From assembly GCF_905404315.1 (NCBI RefSeq), contig NC_066272.1, forward strand, positions 9,486,001 through 9,550,000: a stretch of 64,000 nucleotides of DNA, given 5' to 3'. Each line of letters begins with the position of its first letter. The stretch's first letter is position 1. This stretch comes from Leptidea sinapis. Its lineage: Eukaryota; Arthropoda; Insecta; Lepidoptera; Pieridae. The translations under genes were made by a program, and so were the position numbers. Below the pieces are notes generated by a model. The model was not told the DNA's origin. It searched no databases and saw only the letters and a program-made list of their open reading frames with translations. Of this stretch, positions 46,574-56,703 are shown piece after piece.

Positions 46574-47530
46574 CACTTTTAAAAAATATGAATGGATAAC
46601 ATATTCACACAACTAAATACTGTATCCAAAAGTTTCAACTGATCAATAAATTTCTATAATAGTTTATTTTTAATCTTTGTTCACATAGAACGAAAGTTAT
46701 TTATTTACATATAATATAGGTACATATGTAAAACACGGCCAGCATATTTAAATTCTTTTCTATTGGCGCTGGTTCTATAGATTACTACATAGTATTTTAA
46801 ATGACAGAAAGAAAAAATAGCCCTATACTTAAATAAAATAATTTTTACGAGGACAACATCATAAAGTTATCATTATAACTGAATTTTAACATCGTCATAT
46901 TCGTTGTGGAAATTAAATTATTTTTTATTATGATTCGGTTTCTATACAGAGTGATTGGACTGCTTTAATGTGCATTCTGCCTTTAATATGTAAGTTGTCC
47001 ATAATTGGACGTAATTCCAAACCATATCGAAATTGAGTTAAGAACACAAAACTGGTCACGTGATGCATATTAACAGACTGACAAAAAACCGCAGCTACTG
47101 TCACATCATGACTTAGTAGCCCCACATGTATGGAATACACTAATATTTATTAAACTTTAAACAAGAATTCCTTAAAATGTATGGTTTGTGGCTTGGAACG
47201 TTTTTCAGGAACCACGTCCAATTATTGATGTAAAATTCAGTTATAAAAGGCATTTATTTTCTCAAAATTGATTCCTTTAGAATTCTTTTTTTGTAATTTC
47301 TAATATACTAGATACTACTACCGCTTCGGAAACAAATGGCGCTCTGAGAGAGACGAAGCGGCGCAAGAAACCCTCCCAGCATTCTTTTTTTGCGCTCTTT
47401 TCAATAAAAATATACAATATTCTACTGTCATTGCTATTGCTATAAAATATGTTTTAATCCTGTATAAAAGTTATTTTATCAACATAATATATCACCAAAT
47501 GTCATAATAAGCATTAATTGTTAGGGTGCC

Positions 47531-47776
47531 GTGTTTATGGAGGACCTGAGCGATAATTTCCCTGGCGCGGGTCGCGTCCACTTGGCTGATCCGTTTGTTC
47601 TTCAAGTGGTGGGGAGTGTCTCGTCGGTGGAGACGCCCCCCGGCCGAGGGCGGTGCCCCCGTGTCATTGACCCCCTGCCACGCTACGCGGCGCCCCTGCG
47701 AGTGCTACGCGAAAGCCCTTTTGTTAGTAGTGCTCAATACAACTACTACACAGCGATGCTCAATATTAGGGACTAG
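47531..47776 (+). other. orphan GC-rich ORF of 81 codons
   Basis: Unlike nearly all other + strand frames it is GC-rich. It opens with an ATG (MFMEDLSDNFPGAGRVHLAD) and ends at TAG after YYTAMLNIRD. I recognise no domain; the middle is Arg/Pro-rich (ETPPGRGRCPRVIDPLPRYA). It sits just upstream of an RTE-like tail at 47803, so it may be part of a retroelement or transduced sequence. No splice sites tie it to scrib. Confidence 0.3.
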
Positions 47777-47802
47777 ATCATAACTAAACAATCTTAATCT
47801 AA

Positions 47803-48020
47803 TATATAAAATTCTCATGTCGCGGTGTTTGTAGTTAAACTACTTCGAAACGGCTTGACCGATTCTCATGAAATTTTGAGTGCATATTGGGTAGGTCTGA
47901 GAATCGGACATCTATTTTTCATCTCCCTAAATGTTGAGGGTGGTCCACGCCATTTTTTTTTATTTGTTTGAGTCAGCATTAAAAAATACATACAACTTCA
48001 AATTTTCACCCATCTACGAT
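47803..48020 (+). repeat. LINE-like tail, copy of 61625-61950
   Basis: ATATATAAAATTCTCATGTC, CGGCTTGACCGATTCTCATG, GAGGGTGGTCCACGCCATTT. A (TA)n run follows at 48033-48058. Confidence 0.75.
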
Positions 48021-48030
48021 CAACAGCTAG

Positions 48031-48061
<31 letters not shown>

Positions 48062-48585
48062 CTTATGTGCGTCTGTTGTAACTGAATTCCTCCTAAACGC
48101 CTGGACCGATCTTAACGAAATTTTCTGTGTCTCTTCAGGTGGATTCGAGAATGGTTTAGATCCACAATGTAACTACCTCCTAAGCAGCTGGACATCGATT
48201 TTGATGATATTTTTTGTGTGTTCCAGTGAATTTGAGATTAGTGTAGATTCTCAATTCCGTCCATATCGTATAATTCTCCTGCTCATGTGTTTGTTAGAGA
48301 ACTCCTCCTAACGGCTGGACGACTTTTCAAATTTATTTTTTAATATTATAATATCTTAACAAAGTCGTCTCCACTGTAACGGGTGCTTGGCGAACTTCAT
48401 AAATAACAAAATTCTAGGGAACATGACGTTATTAACCGGAAGTAGTTAATATTTCATATGTCTACTTCTCGTGTTAATTAATGGTACAGTATGAGTTATG
48501 AGTATATTTAGCCCCAGGGTGGATTTTAATTATATTGCCATCCTAATGAGGCAACAATTTGGTGTGGAGTAGTTCACACCGGCTG

Positions 48586-48869
48586 TTTTTTTATAAAAAT
48601 AAGGTACGAGACGAGCAGGACGTTCAGCTGATACTAATTGATGCGTTCTGTCCATTACAATGCAGTGCCGCTTCTGAGCGGCAATACAATTGCGCTCGTC
48701 ACCTTGAGACATAAGATGTTAAGTCTCAATTGCCCAGTAATTTCACTAGCTACGGCGCCCTTCAGAACGAAACACAATAGTGTTTACACATTACTGCTTC
48801 ACGGGAGAAATAGGCGCCGTTGTCGTACCCATAATCTAGCCGGCTTCCTGTGCAAAGGAATCTCCCACA
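48586..48869 (-). repeat. family A repeat copy 9
   Basis: TTTTTTTATAAAAATAAGGT then ACGAGACGAGCAGGACGTTC ... CTAGCCGGCTTCCTGTGCAA. Reverse orientation; about 25 bases of the GATTCTTGAAAAACCC part are lost. Confidence 0.87.
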
Positions 48870-49707
48870 GGTAAACTGGCTATAGAAACTTTCATATCAA
48901 CATGTAGCACTCATTTTGAATCATAATATTATAAAGTATTAATTGAGTAGATCTGAAAGGAAACCATAATTTCCTCTAATCACAAGGTAGAGAGACGTAT
49001 ATAAGAAAATGCCTAATTGTTAGTTATCATCTAGAAACTGTGCGTTCTCATTTGATGTTAATAAGCTGACTTCAACTTTCCCCTTCCACCCATTAGTTTA
49101 CAAGCACATAAACTACGTTAGACAACTTATATATTGAAACAGGGATGAAATTGTAACAGATTAACGTATTCGATAAGAATAGCGAGAGACGTTCAATAAT
49201 AAGGAAATTATTTTGGAAGTTTTGTCTGTCTAAAAACAAGTTGAAAACATTAAAAAACAAAAATTTTAAGTCTTCGCAGAAAATTTTACAATTAAAACAC
49301 ATTTCATTGAGGATAGCGGATAAAATCCGGTTTTATTTGATTTTTATTTCACCGGTGCTATTAAAGTTAAAAAACCTACAAAAACATAGATTTCAAAAAT
49401 ATGTATACATATTTTAAAAAAAAAAACTTCTCAGACCTTGCTCATAATCGCCTAAATGCTTCTGAAGCGTCTAAATATTCCACAAAAATAAATGGTTCAT
49501 TCTAATACGATTAATTTGACACATCATTAATGATTAATGATCATTCTTGTTGTATTATGTCTTTTGGCAAATTCCAGTTCTTTATTCGTAAAAATCTTTT
49601 AGTCTTTAACCTTGTTCATGTTGATATTAGACATTTTTAAATTATTCCGAAAGATACATTACGCCGGATTAATACACCTCATATATTAATATTACATGAG
49701 AGTTTAC

Positions 49708-49857
49708 CTCGAGTTCGTCGGATTCGTCGTTGTCGTCATCTTCGTCCTCCGAAGAGTCTTTCTCTTGTGCTGTTTGACTGTCGCTATCATCGTCTCTTTC
49801 TGTATCGGGTACTACCGTAGGCTGTTGTACAACCGGTGTGGGCGTTACCTGTGGTGC
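49708..49857 (-). CDS. scrib: scrib exon, acidic linker (50 codons, phase 0-0)
   Basis: Acceptor TTTGTTACACAG before 49857 and donor CTCGAG|GTAAAC after 49708. The peptide begins APQVTPTPVVQQPTVVPDTE and becomes extremely acidic (RDDDSDSQTAQEKDSSEDED, DDNDESDELE). Phase 0 on both sides joins it to 52548-52706 and 42940-43015. It belongs to the disordered region between the LAP-specific domain and PDZ1, which is also acidic and Ser-rich in other Scribble proteins; Ser within Asp/Glu runs suggests CK2 sites (inference). Because it is a multiple of three it could be skipped without breaking the frame. Confidence 0.9.
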
Positions 49858-52547
49858 CTGTGTAACAAAATATTTTATACACAACTAGTATTTCAATTAC
49901 CAAAAGACAAGGTCGGTCAATGTTGAATAGTTAAGAGATCGTCAGATTATTATTAAATATAAACCTCGCAAAAATCATTCCTAAAATTATGGACAATACT
50001 TCTAGTCTGGCCGCGATCCAATAGAGTTGGCTACATTATTATAATAGTAGGTACTTTTAAGAAAGTATTTAGATAATAAAAATGCATTTGATTGCATATT
50101 ATGCCGATATAAACTATTGTTTACTCATACGATAAAATGTAAGTCGCGAAATGACCTTTAACTATGAAATAACCACATGCTATTTTTATCATTCACTGTA
50201 TTAGCATTAAACAAATAAGAAAGTAGATATAAACCTATACCTATGTTCCTCGATGTTTTTGATGTGTAAGTCTATGTATATTACCCAATCACGGGCTATT
50301 CTCCGCAACTCGACGCCTACTTGTTATATAAAATAAATATTCATAAAAATGATAAATTCTTTTAAGTTTATCAAATATAGGTATCATCAACAAAATGCTT
50401 AAAGCTCTGGGATTGAAATTTTGGTTAATTTCCTTAAACGAAAAGAGGATTTTAAGAATTGTCACCTGTGATCAGTGTGATGTGTAGGATGAACAGTTTT
50501 ATGGAAGAACGTCAAAGTACGTTGCTACCAAAATTTCCACGACACATGTCATTTTGATGTTTTTTTTTAAATTTCACCCCTAATAGTTAAATTAGATTTT
50601 GAATGTCTCTAAAAGCAGTAATCAATTTTGCAACAATGAGGAACTGTGAAGCGTGGCCTCTTTTCTCTATTACGAGAATAATTCGGGCTTTGTGTAACAT
50701 TTACCTGGTTATCTTATCAGATAAACAGAACACAAACAAACCATATGACCCAATTAATTTCCCTAAAAATTCACCAAACAAGAAACAAACAAAAACTGAG
50801 GAGAGAGTAGTTAATATGTCTCTAATAATTGTCGCAATCTGTTTAATATAAATAAACCATTATGACGTAGAAAATAAATAAGTAATAATTTTTGTACTTT
50901 TGAATATTTCGCGAAAATGAAATTTGAGATCATATTAAAAATGATAACCAATCGATAATATAAGTCCACCAGGTACAGTCACTGACTAGACAAAATGAAT
51001 TTACAGCGTTTACAAGTGGAGATAAACTGTGCAATGTATTAATGTTCCTTTATCATTAATCACAGACAAACAAAACGTACATACAGACTAATATGTGTAA
51101 AAATATTGACCAATAATATATACAGGATGTCCCAAAGTTATGGGACATTAAGGGAAAGTACCTTAAATATCGTAGATAGGGTATTTTACTGAAAGAAGAC
51201 TTTATGTTATTTTTAAAAGTTAGTAATTCTGCATTCAAAGATTTTCTAAAAATAACTTACCTCGTCTGGGAATCGAACCGACTCAAATCTAAAAAAAAAA
51301 CACCCCTACTTTTATGATATCTAGATATGAGAAAGTAGTCAATTAAGTGGGTATTTTTTTGTAAATTAATTAATTAAATGCTCAAAATGTGATCCCGCCT
51401 GTCTTACGCAAATCGCCAATCTTTTAATGAGTCCGCTGCCTTTTGATTTTCTTATCATTTTATGGTGAATACTCGATATGATATGGCATAATTCTGTTTG
51501 TAACTCGCCCACGTTCTCGTATCGCATTTAAAAAAAAACTATGCTATAAAGTATTTTAATTATGAAGTGGGTACTTATTTACGAATAAACAATGCTATCT
51601 ATGGAATGATAATACCTCTTCTTTTCGGACGTCGTCGTCGGCAATAATTTATAACTTTCTTGAAATTTGACTCAAACATTTTACGTTGCTCCTTAAGTAA
51701 ATACTAAGTTAATTAAGAAGAGTTATAAGTTTTTGGCTATTCTTTCGATTGGCATCATAAAAGTAGGAGTGTTTTTTTTTACATTTAAGTCGGTTCGAGT
51801 CCCAGACGAGGCAAGTAATTTTTAGAAAATCTTTGAATGCAGAATTACTAACTTTTAAAAATAACATAAAGTCTTCTTTCAGTAAAATACCCTATCTACG
51901 ATATTTAAGGTACTTTCCCTTCATGTCCCATAACTTTGGGACACCCTGTATATAAACAGTAACATAGCCAATAAATATAGATACGATAAGTCGATTGACT
52001 ACACAAATGTATAGAGCGAATGTGATGAAAGTGCGGGGAAGGTAAAGAGCTGACTTACTTCATAATGAAATTGGGGATATGTTACAATAAAACAGTAAGT
52101 GCTAATCGGACTCTAAGGAAAACTTTAATTAAGATATTTTGGAATTCGCCACCTTGGGATTTATTATTTGATGTCAAAAATTTTAGATTTTTTTACTACA
52201 GTTAAATAGTTAATTGCGCCATACACTCTGAAGTGATCCAAATATAAAATTATTTTCGGCTCCGGCTGCAACCCAAGGCCTAGCAACTTAGCTCACTTGT
52301 CCTACTAATCTCTAATATCTTCGAAAGAAGAAAGGTCTTGGCGTGCGTCCGTGCAGAATGGGATGTCGCTATGCCAACTTAATGGCTGACAGGCTTGCCC
52401 TGCATGTTTCAGTATGACAACTCTCTCTGTTATGCCTACTTAAACATTTTATCGAGACAAAACCTTTAGTTGCAAATGTAACGGGTACAACTACTAGCAT
52501 TATAATATACTATTAAGTTTTAGAGGCTTCTTTCAATTAATTCGTAC
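49858..52547 (-). other. scrib intron
   Basis: Contains the large foldback element (51118-51953); otherwise unique AT-rich sequence. The frame at 50603-50851 on the + strand has no recognisable motif. Confidence 0.65.
51118..51953. mobile_element. foldback element, 0.83 kb with about 210-bp arms
   Basis: Left arm GTCCCAAAGTTATGGGACAT, GGGTATTTTACTGAAAGAAG, ACTTACCTCGTCTGGGAATC; right arm is the inverse (GACGAGGCAAGTAATTTTTA, GTCCCATAACTTTGGGACAC). Ends TATACAGG/CCTGTATA resemble those of the 44.5 kb element. Each arm contains a T-arm-like GGTTCGA motif. No protein-coding capacity. Confidence 0.85.
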
Positions 52548-52706
52548 CTGTACGCTATTGGTTATCAGATCCGGTGTTGGTATGACGCCATTTGTGATTG
52601 GCGCTTCGTTCTGCGGGGCGGTCTGCTCCGGTGTTCTCGTAAACAACTTCACTGCTTTTGCCTTCAGTTCCTTCGGATGTGGCGTGTTTTGTCGGACGAA
52701 CGGGGT
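52548..52706 (-). CDS. scrib: scrib exon with conserved TPFVRQNTPHPK motif (53 codons)
   Basis: Acceptor GAATTGCACAG before 52706 and donor GTACAG|GTACGA after 52548. The peptide opens TPFVRQNTPHPKELKAKAVK, almost identical to a block that I recall from fly Scribble directly after the KFSEE segment, then LFTRTPEQTAPQNEAPITNG and VIPTPDLITNSVQ. Phase 0 on both sides. The upstream partner 56597-56703 ends SEDTSEAKE, so the core junction reads AKE-TPFVRQ. The + strand frame at 52558-52878 is a shadow of this exon. Confidence 0.95.
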
Positions 52707-52921
52707 CTGTGCAATTCAAGTCATGTCAATAAAAACATTATATTTATTTACCACTAAATATGATTATAAAAACATGCCCATGCTTGATTTAAAAAAAAAA
52801 TACACAAATAGTATTGTATGTATATATTATGGTATGGGGTTCGGTAGTGACATGGTGTTATGTAATAATGTGAAATAATATAATGTTATTAAATAAAATG
52901 ATTTATAATAAGCTATCAATA

Positions 52922-53200
52922 CCCACGGACGAGTAAAAAAATAAGGACTCCGTGTCACCTTACATAACAGTGAGGCACCAAGACATGCCGGTAAACGTGT
53001 AAATACATAGCCCCACGCATACAATTACACTAATACAAGCCGATCGGCCGCCATTATGAGATTTGCCATCGTCTGTGACAGATCAGTTTGCGTCGCAATA
53101 AAATATTTTAAAAATGCCGTCGTGCGTTGTGAAAAAGTGTAAAAACAATAATATAAAAGTATTTGTAGATATATGATTATCTAAAGGGAGAAAAAATTTG
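52922..53200 (+). mobile_element. THAP-transposon fragment, second copy
   Basis: Starts CCACGGACGAGTAAAAAAAT and AAGGACTCCGTGTCACCTTA. An ATG at 53114 begins MPSCVVKKCKNNNIKVFVDI and stops at 53176. It matches the MITE at 43583-43967 in opposite orientation. The second terminal repeat is not visible, so it is a 5' fragment. Confidence 0.7.
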
Positions 53201-53599
53201 AAAACATGTCGCCGCGCAGATTTTTAGTGTAGGAAAATTAAAATTAAAATATTTTATTGACATTATATGGTATATCGGCTCATGACAAATTGACAACCAT
53301 GAAGGTGACAGTTGAATTTTAGAATTAGAACGTAACAAGCTCCTTAGCTTAAATTTATATATATTCATAAATAGAATACGTAAAACATCGACGAATTGAA
53401 TCATGCACTTGTTATCATTTGGAATAAAAACCACTTAAAATAGTTTCTCAGTCAGTCTTATTGTCATTGCAAAGCCAAGGTATTCTCAAGATATCTAACA
53501 GATTGATATTAGTGGAAATAAAATAGAGAAGAATATCAGAATGCGGCAAAAACCTAGACAGACATGCCTACCTCGAGAGACACAAGTCATAATTATAAA

Positions 53600-53957
53600 T
53601 TTCCGGACAACTTGCTCGGATTTTTAAGAATGTACAAACTTGAATTAAAAAAAAAACTAATAGGACATTTGGATTCGAACCGGGTCTTCTGCTTTCCGGA
53701 TCACCCAATGTCCCATCTGAGCTATTATAGTCTTGTATATAGCGGCGAAATTTACCTTTGTATTCTCATGTTATTGTAGCTGTTTTTCATTAAAACACGG
53801 ATAAAACTACTTTTTTTTAAATTGACACCTATCTAGATCGCTTTATCGCCCCCAAAATCCCCTGTATACTAAATTTTATGAAAATCGTTGGAGCCGTTTC
53901 CGAGATTCAGATTATATATATACAAGAATTACTCATTTAAAGATATAAGATAAGATA
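53600..53957 (-). repeat. family B SINE copy 4
   Basis: TTTCCGGACAACTTGCTCGG start, reverse B-box GGATTCGAACCGGGTCTTCT, tail GCCGTTTCCGAGATTCAGAT plus TA run. Confidence 0.85.
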
Positions 53958-55048
53958 TGGGTCAATCTGTTGACATCTCTATATTATATTTTTAACAATT
54001 CTGTCAATGGTCTAAAGTAAAATGTACAATATCTCATTATTATGAAAGTAGATTACTAGTACTATATAGATTTAAAAAGAAAACGTTGGCCTTTCGCTAG
54101 AAAAACTTATAATACCCATTATCCTAGGCGGGCGCGTCTAGTTAATAGAAGAGTGAATCACAGAACGTGACATCATAGAGCACTTAACTTCGAGTAGTCT
54201 GGACGTATCACAAATGCCACAATAATCTCGTAATTTTAATGCAAACAGTTTTAATACAACAGGTACGGCGCAGTTTCTTACGCGATGTGAACACACACTG
54301 TCTTGTCGCAAACTCACTCCAAAAATTGTGATTTTAATTATTATTTATTTACATATGATTAAAAACTGACGTAATTAACTTAAAGTTTATGGTTACAATT
54401 GAAGTATCATATCATTTTCTGGTGAATCGAAAAATATACGATAGCAAATTTGAAGAGCATGCTGGAGGTAAAGTATATACCTATAATAAAAATGAAAATA
54501 TCGATGGTATTAGACTTAATACACAAAAGTGAGTCAAATATTATCGTCCGGAAAATGATGTAAAAAGTGTGACGTAAGATTTGATTTAATAAAGGTTTAG
54601 ACATGCGAGATAAAATTCGATGTTTGATAACTGCTAATATTTTCGAATGATGTTCTACAATGAATAAAGCATACTGGCGTGTGTTGAAATAACGATGTGA
54701 ATAAAACACGATAAAACGAAAACTGCGAACTTATAAACAGCTAATAGGTATACATGAGTAACTTAAATGCATTCGTGGCTCGTGTAGGAAGCGCGTAACA
54801 ACAATGTCGAGTACATTCACACATAACTTACAACGGTAGATAGTTATTTTTATAATATCTTTCATATTAGTAGTCTAATCATATCATTACAGGATTATAA
54901 TTTATGTTTAATTTGATAATCTATTTTGAAAACTCATCAAATATCGGGAACCATAAAATTTTCTTTCTCAGGCAAAAATTTGTTAACATTTTTATAAGAA
55001 CAGATAGCCTTCAATAGGTTATGGTTATATGATAAAATTTATATATAC

Positions 55049-55335
55049 CAGTGGGAGGCTCGTATGCACAGGATGCCGGATAGATTATGAGTACTACAAC
55101 GGTCTATTTCTGCTGTGAGGCAGTAATGTATAAACATTACTGTGGTTCGGTCTGAAGGGCGCCGTAGCTAGTGAAATTACTGGGCAAATGAGACCTAACA
55201 ACTTATGTATTAAATTGACGAGCGCAATTGTATTGCCGCTCAGTATTTTTGGGTTTTTCAAGAATCCTGAGCCGCACTGCATTGTTACCATCAACTGAAC
55301 GTCCTGCTTGTCTCGTCCCTTATTTTCATAAAGAA
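55049..55335 (+). repeat. family A repeat copy 10
   Basis: CAGTGGGAGGCTCGTATGCA ... CTGCTTGTCTCGTCCCTTAT. Ends about 120 bases from the cassette exon. Confidence 0.86.
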
Positions 55336-55454
55336 AATATATTATTATGTTCTTTTACAGGAAAAAATAAGTGAATAGAAATAGAGATGGTGCCTCGAAC
55401 AGGAATTGATATAAGAAAAACAGAAGTCAGTGTGAATGCACTCGGCCGGTGTAC

Positions 55455-55619
55455 CTCTGTGAGGTTAGTGATCGAGGAGGAGAGTCTCTGTAGCGAGCTC
55501 CTCCGTTGCGAGGTGACTATCTTCCGCACTACATTCAAGGGTCGTCGCAGCCCTAGCATTTGCGTGCCGAAGAACGAGTCGGCCGTCTCTTCAGCGTCGT
55601 ATTCCTGAACGGGTTCCAC
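55455..55619 (-). CDS. scrib: candidate scrib cassette exon (55 codons, phase 0-0)
   Basis: Acceptor TTTGATTTCAAG before 55619 and donor ACAGAG|GTACAC after 55455. The peptide opens VEPVQEYDAEETADSFFGTQ and ends with a basic, Ser-rich VVRKIVTSQRRSSLQRLSSS plus ITNLTE. RRSS and QRLSSS fit basophilic kinase sites (AGC kinases such as PKA or aPKC; inference). Codon use is GC-rich and exon-like. It can be included or skipped without a frame change between 56597-56703 and 52548-52706; skipping gives the junction that resembles the fly protein, so I read it as alternatively used. The ATG-less frame continues open a short way upstream, and the donor is moderate. Confidence 0.65.
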
Positions 55620-56596
55620 CTTGAAATCAAACAACACGCTCGACGCTACGCCAAGCCACGCCCACTGAGTCCGTATGCGTGCGTGTCCACCAATGGCGAC
55701 ACGGATTATTGCTAATACTACTTCACCTTGTATATCTTAATAAATAGTATTTTTAGTGTGTTCTTATTCATCCTCAATCCTAAACTATATAGATATGCTT
55801 TACAGAATTTACTCTTTAATAAATATTCTTATAAAATTCATTAATATCAATTAATGCTCTAAGTCAACACAGCCAATGAGTGTTTGTTGTTGTTTTATTT
55901 TTTTATTTTTGTAATTAATATCGGATAAATATATCTGCAAATATTTAACACACTGTTAATTAAAGTTTATAAAATTCTTCTTCATCTTACATCAAATAAG
56001 AATAAGGTATAGGAAGTACTTCTTAATTTAATAGTTAACAACAAATGAAGCATAATATACTAGTACTGTGTAGTCAAATTAAAAAATAAAACAGTTATTA
56101 AAAGCGTGAATAAGTTGGAATCGTGACAAAACGGCTCCGACATTATATATCTATGCAATTTTACAATCAAATATTATTATACTTACAAATATACATTGCA
56201 GAAAACTAATGTTTTCTTGTGCAACATAAGTGAATGGTTTAATATACACGGTATTTAACACACATGCAGTTAAAATAAAACATAAAACTATTGAATATCT
56301 ATATTATTAAATTTGTATAATACAAATAATGGATATTATAATAATTACATAAAACATACAAAATATATAAATTATTCTTAGTCTAAAGCTTCCAATATAG
56401 TGCTCAAAGCTAAGTACGCCCTTTGCCTTGACAACACCGTACGAATATTATTACTAAACCAATATCCGACATCTCTGCATTGTTTTCTTATCCTATCATT
56501 CGAATTCCGAATGCACAGCCGAATGTCAATATGGCGACGATTGAATGGGCGGGAACCAACTCCCTTGTTCAGAAAGGGACAACAACATATTCTCAC
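55620..56596 (-). other. scrib intron
   Basis: Strongly AT-rich apart from about 60 GC-richer bases directly upstream of the 55619 acceptor. No repeat or second exon was recognised. Confidence 0.6.
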
Positions 56597-56703
56597 CTCT
56601 TTCGCTTCAGACGTGTCTTCTGAGAATTTGACTGAGATCGTTCTGGAAGCTTCCTTCTCCTGCCAGTCGTCATCAGAGTCGCGATCACGTGGCAGCGTTG
56701 ACT
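56597..56703 (-). CDS. scrib: scrib exon after the LAP-specific region (35 codons + 2 nt)
   Basis: Acceptor GATTCACCAG before 56703 and donor AAAGAG|GTGAGA after 56597. The first AG completes Glu with the G at the end of 62142-62311 (or of 58969-59089). The peptide starts STLPRDRDSDDDWQEKEASR and ends TISVKFSEDTSEAKE, like the 'SRTVVKFSEEATQEKE' segment I recall in the fly protein. Charged and disordered apart from the conserved VKFSE block. It is the shared acceptor for the canonical LRR-encoding transcript and for the candidate internal first exon at 59 kb. Confidence 0.93.

Larger units (their letters stand above)
43016..49707 (-). other. scrib intron
   Basis: Holds a GC-rich stretch (43200-43580), THAP-related MITE (43583-43967), foldback element (44504-44888), family A (46297, 48586), a LINE-tail piece (47300-47410), an orphan ORF (47531-47776), an RTE-like tail (47803-48020) and a (TA)n run (48033-48058). 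No further phase 0-0 exon was recognised. Confidence 0.6.
52707..55454 (-). other. scrib intron (to the candidate cassette exon)
   Basis: Holds the THAP-transposon fragment (52922-53200), family B SINE (53600-53957) and family A copy 10 (55049-55335). 54000-55040 is AT-rich; the - strand frame at 54407-54709 shows no domain. Confidence 0.65.

Noticed and set aside
48033..48058. (TA)n run as a regulatory element
   Set aside because: Simple microsatellite at the end of a LINE tail; similar runs at 36400 and 58910.
52558..52878. 106-codon + strand ORF
   Set aside because: Antisense shadow of the scrib exon 52548-52706, extending into intron.
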